Shown: one piece after another, positions 6,501 to 7,303 of the stretch
Numbering within the stretch: position 1 is the stretch's first letter
Layout of the letters: each line of letters opens with the position of its first letter
Origin: an uncultured Collinsella sp.
GTDB lineage: Bacteria > Actinomycetota > Coriobacteriia > Coriobacteriales > Coriobacteriaceae
Length of the DNA stretch: 7,303 nt
NCBI GenBank assembly: GCA_900549215.1
Contig: URNJ01000090.1
Location: 1 to 7,303 of the forward strand
Direction: 5' to 3'
Made by a program: the position numbers and the translations under genes
Notes under the pieces: model-generated
Told to the model about the DNA's origin: nothing
Databases searched by the model: none
Seen by the model: the letters and a program-made list of their open reading frames with translations, nothing else

Positions 6501-6834
6501 CCAAGTGGCCGTCACCGTGAAAGCCGTCTTGGACGAGAAGACCGGCAAGTACTCCGGCCTCACCACTTCCACCACGGTCACGCAGATGAAGGACGACATG
6601 GGCAACGCCCTGGGTGAGAACGGGCAGGGCGTCGTGGTTCAACCCTCCGCCGCCGCGCCCGACGCCATTCCCGCCTCCACCTTCACCAACACCTACTCCA
6701 CCTCTTTGCCCCTTTCTGGTATGTCGGGCGTCACTCTGACGTACCTTGCCGGCGCGGCGGTGCTTTGCGCTGCTGCGGCCTGGATGCACATTCGTCGCAA
6801 GGCGAATGTGAAGGGAGGCGAGCGTCGTGAATAA
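3550..6834 (+). CDS. LPxTG-type surface adhesin, probable pilus tip protein, with phase-variable G tract
   Basis: This is a 1094-residue secreted, wall-anchored protein, probably the adhesive tip of a sortase-built pilus. Domains in order: signal peptide (basic 2-17, hydrophobic 18-36, cleavage likely after AIA at 45); Ser/Asn/Glu/Ala-rich linker (about 59-112); a domain resembling choice-of-anchor-A adhesins (about 113-600), with YVGRDMYIGG (140-149), KGASVVVNVTG (445-455), MWNFVDTQSLTI (499-510), GSILVPNGSF (544-553) and HNFPW (596-600). Two SpaA/Cna-B-like domains follow, K615/E690/N743 and K754/E823/D866 being the likely isopeptide residues, the E residues lying in REVKAPAGY and LVETQAPFGY. 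An FctA-like domain has K879, E966 (TVKEV) and N1047 (FTNTY). The sorting signal is LPLSG (1053-1057), a hydrophobic segment and a basic tail. Start ATG 3550 has AGGAG six nt upstream. Codons 58-61 carry a G9 run. The domain calls are by eye; ligand unknown. Confidence 0.88.
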   Translation: MKANSEKTKQSKKATRRVLAGVLCGASVLSLVLSLVMPPISQAIANDVQTVSTEETVMGGGSSSESAAVDNTSEDAENQNSDETNGGEAGSSNSAEQAQSANAASARATATVEKGIYVPTSIGIGTNIDVSTPDPGVATYVGRDMYIGGKPSDTSNLDAKNAPTGSYAAEAEGLTLVRGKLAMNPVKESWPYQSIGAGFRFGTVGFGSQFRPVAGSTVLAVAGIKSAITKMSVGYSGDSPETTTVGAWKKGAWVGRQKSSEGATPSGFAYTAQIAGPITYWRDNNQRQSVVTTQGNWYEGKNFQESNLFNQTVDLTNVNNNDYSSYNGEDGYLSKLSEQLNSFANTGTLEVGFASNHNNYVINKYDKTDCNYGLVFDESYKTIYSDCADTSLNGKQFKNSERLITFKGDNTSMQQVFTIDASQLSNTYNNEYYRGVDFAFEGIPKGASVVVNVTGPSNIEFHNGWRFWWNGTEISRGYETQYSGKELGEAYATASQSIMWNFVDTQSLTIRGGIAGENRADWGYGGTATGAKWTDDDPAAAMIGSILVPNGSFDDHVTTNGRVYVGVDFSMNSPKVAAAFGEGNSASVIDMDQERHNFPWSGSYTPDGSAIAWSKVDAADGMTPLSGSSWTIYGTVDDAKNETNPIVTVTDGGANDYSSDDGELQFNYLNQKAKIGDPNDKDYFTYYIREVKAPAGYQKSDTIYYATMNNTGEQVNYVQGHVDTVNGKLVSFDDSNTTGAISNTKITGTVSWTKVEEGDKGYTPLAGSEWKLAKLGANGTTEAQSWTVSDQSASGETTWADADVTNGKFKLEGLLPGTYTLVETQAPFGYELKNTYKFTVDSTNGSITWIENEQPNIVDGITYISDSCSVTSVKIPVIKSVRNTDWPKDSSGKYVAFDFSIEATGPNKDSAPMPDSKTISVAPADSTKVNDIEASFGEISFSKEYLATNDASNPTGAKTYTYTVKEVAPDADAIDKLRYSKAEYQVAVTVKAVLDEKTGKYSGLTTSTTVTQMKDDMGNALGENGQGVVVQPSAAAPDAIPASTFTNTYSTSLPLSGMSGVTLTYLAGAAVLCAAAAWMHIRRKANVKGGERRE
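3723..3731 (+). repeat. G9 homopolymer in the adhesin coding sequence (candidate phase-variation tract)
   Basis: Nine consecutive G start at the third base of codon 58 (ATG), 13 residues after the predicted signal-peptide cleavage. With G9 the frame stays open to 6834. With G8 the frame reaches TAG at 3755-3757 (68-residue product); with G10 it reaches TGA at 3741-3743 (64-residue product). It is the only homopolymer of G or C this long that I saw in the window. Confidence 0.85.
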
Positions 6835-7303
6835 GAAAGTTTGCTCCTTCCCGATCTTGTTTGCGCTGCTTGCCCTCCTGATCGGCACCTGCGCGGTTGT
6901 GTTCCCCGCATCCGCGCAGGCCGCGCCGACCTCGACCGGTTCCATCACGGTGAGCGGCACCGTGGCGAGCAGCTACGATGCCTACCAGATCTTTAGCGCC
7001 AACGTCGTCGACGGCGACAGTGACGCCAAGATCGCCACCGACCTCGCCTGGGCAAACGACGCCGCGCGCGACGCCGTCCTGCCCGTGCTGCACAGCGCCG
7101 GCATGCCCAATTCCCAGACCACCGCGCAGGAAGCTGCCGAGTGGCTCAACGCCGATTCCCACCTTACGAGCGCACTGAGCGCACAGCTCGCTCGTTCCCT
7201 CCAGAGCCCTGGTGCCGTGTCCGTGGCTCTTAACGCGGGCACGACGGCCGAGCTGTCCTGCGGCTACCTGGTCCACGTCCCCCGCCCCCGCCCCGAGTCC
7301 CGC
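6827..7303 (+). CDS. Probable backbone (major) pilin, 3' end missing
   Basis: This is a secreted pilin precursor, probably polymerised into the shaft by a class C sortase. Only the first 159 residues are present. GTG 6827 is chosen because AAGGGAGG lies 8 nt upstream and the product then begins MNKK followed by a hydrophobic stretch (5-26) and a signal-peptidase site at ASA or AQA (about residues 28-33). The mature start, GSITVSGTVASSYDAYQIF (38-56), is the typical first strand of SpaA/FimA-type pilins with an isopeptide-forming D1 domain. AELSCGYLV (141-149) looks like the domain-closing strand with its conserved GY. The start overlaps the end of the adhesin gene by 8 nt, implying translational coupling. 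The pilin motif lysine, later domains and LPxTG signal must lie beyond the window. The last eleven residues, HVPRPRPESR in part, are unlike the family and very C-rich in DNA. Confidence 0.8.
   Translation, partial: MNKKVCSFPILFALLALLIGTCAVVFPASAQAAPTSTGSITVSGTVASSYDAYQIFSANVVDGDSDAKIATDLAWANDAARDAVLPVLHSAGMPNSQTTAQEAAEWLNADSHLTSALSAQLARSLQSPGAVSVALNAGTTAELSCGYLVHVPRPRPESR

Noticed and set aside
5740..6960. A 406-codon open frame on the minus strand across the adhesin gene
   Set aside because: It is antisense to a protein with clear domains and sorting signal, has no recognisable domain, and its composition is what GC-rich third positions produce by chance.
7267..7295. C5-G-C5-G-C4 stretch as a second phase-variation tract
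   Set aside because: The runs are short and interrupted, below the length at which slippage is usually marked, and the window end makes the frame uncertain.
1..7303. tRNA, rRNA, CRISPR array, insertion sequence or prophage genes
   Set aside because: None was found on reading both strands; the only repeats are the short hairpins and motifs listed.

Overview
The window looks like a gut actinobacterium of the class Coriobacteriia, most likely Collinsella or a close relative. This is an inference from high-GC housekeeping genes, a Gram-positive sortase-pilus locus, a cell-wall sorting tail ending in a TLTYLAGAAVLCAAAAW-type membrane segment, and short intergenic hairpin repeats with a CCAGGCACCTTTG core that I remember as common in that group. 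No search was run.

Left part (1-3090), all on the + strand: the 3' end of mobB (molybdenum cofactor, guanine dinucleotide step), then an MFS exporter-like transporter, then a Cof-type HAD phosphatase. These look like three separate transcription units. Each is followed by a hairpin: an AAAACCTGCC hairpin after mobB, a 44-nt element present almost identically at 529-572 and 2096-2139, and a diverged third copy at 3058-3090. The two full copies sit directly upstream of candidate promoters.

Middle part (3091-3549): an AT-rich, gene-free stretch of about 460 nt. It holds a pair of 9-bp direct repeats at a 21-bp period that resembles a LytTR-type regulator site (3232-3261), a candidate promoter (3431-3460), a dyad (3475-3495), and a possible hairpin over the ribosome binding site of the next gene.

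Right part (3550-7303): a sortase-dependent pilus operon. The first gene encodes a 1094-residue surface adhesin, probably the pilus tip: signal peptide, Ser/Asn/Glu-rich linker, choice-of-anchor-A-like adhesive domain, two SpaA/Cna-B-like domains, one FctA-type isopeptide domain, and an LPLSG sorting signal. The second gene overlaps it by 8 nt and begins a probable backbone pilin, cut off by the window end. A pilin-specific sortase would be expected further downstream.

The most interesting signal is a G9 homopolymer at 3723-3731, just after the signal peptide of the adhesin gene. Loss or gain of one G leads to a stop codon within a few codons. This is the signature of a phase-variable ON/OFF switch, and the 8-nt overlap could carry the effect into the backbone pilin gene. 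With the putative LytTR site upstream, the pilus operon appears to have both a reversible genetic switch and a signal-responsive one; the latter is inference.
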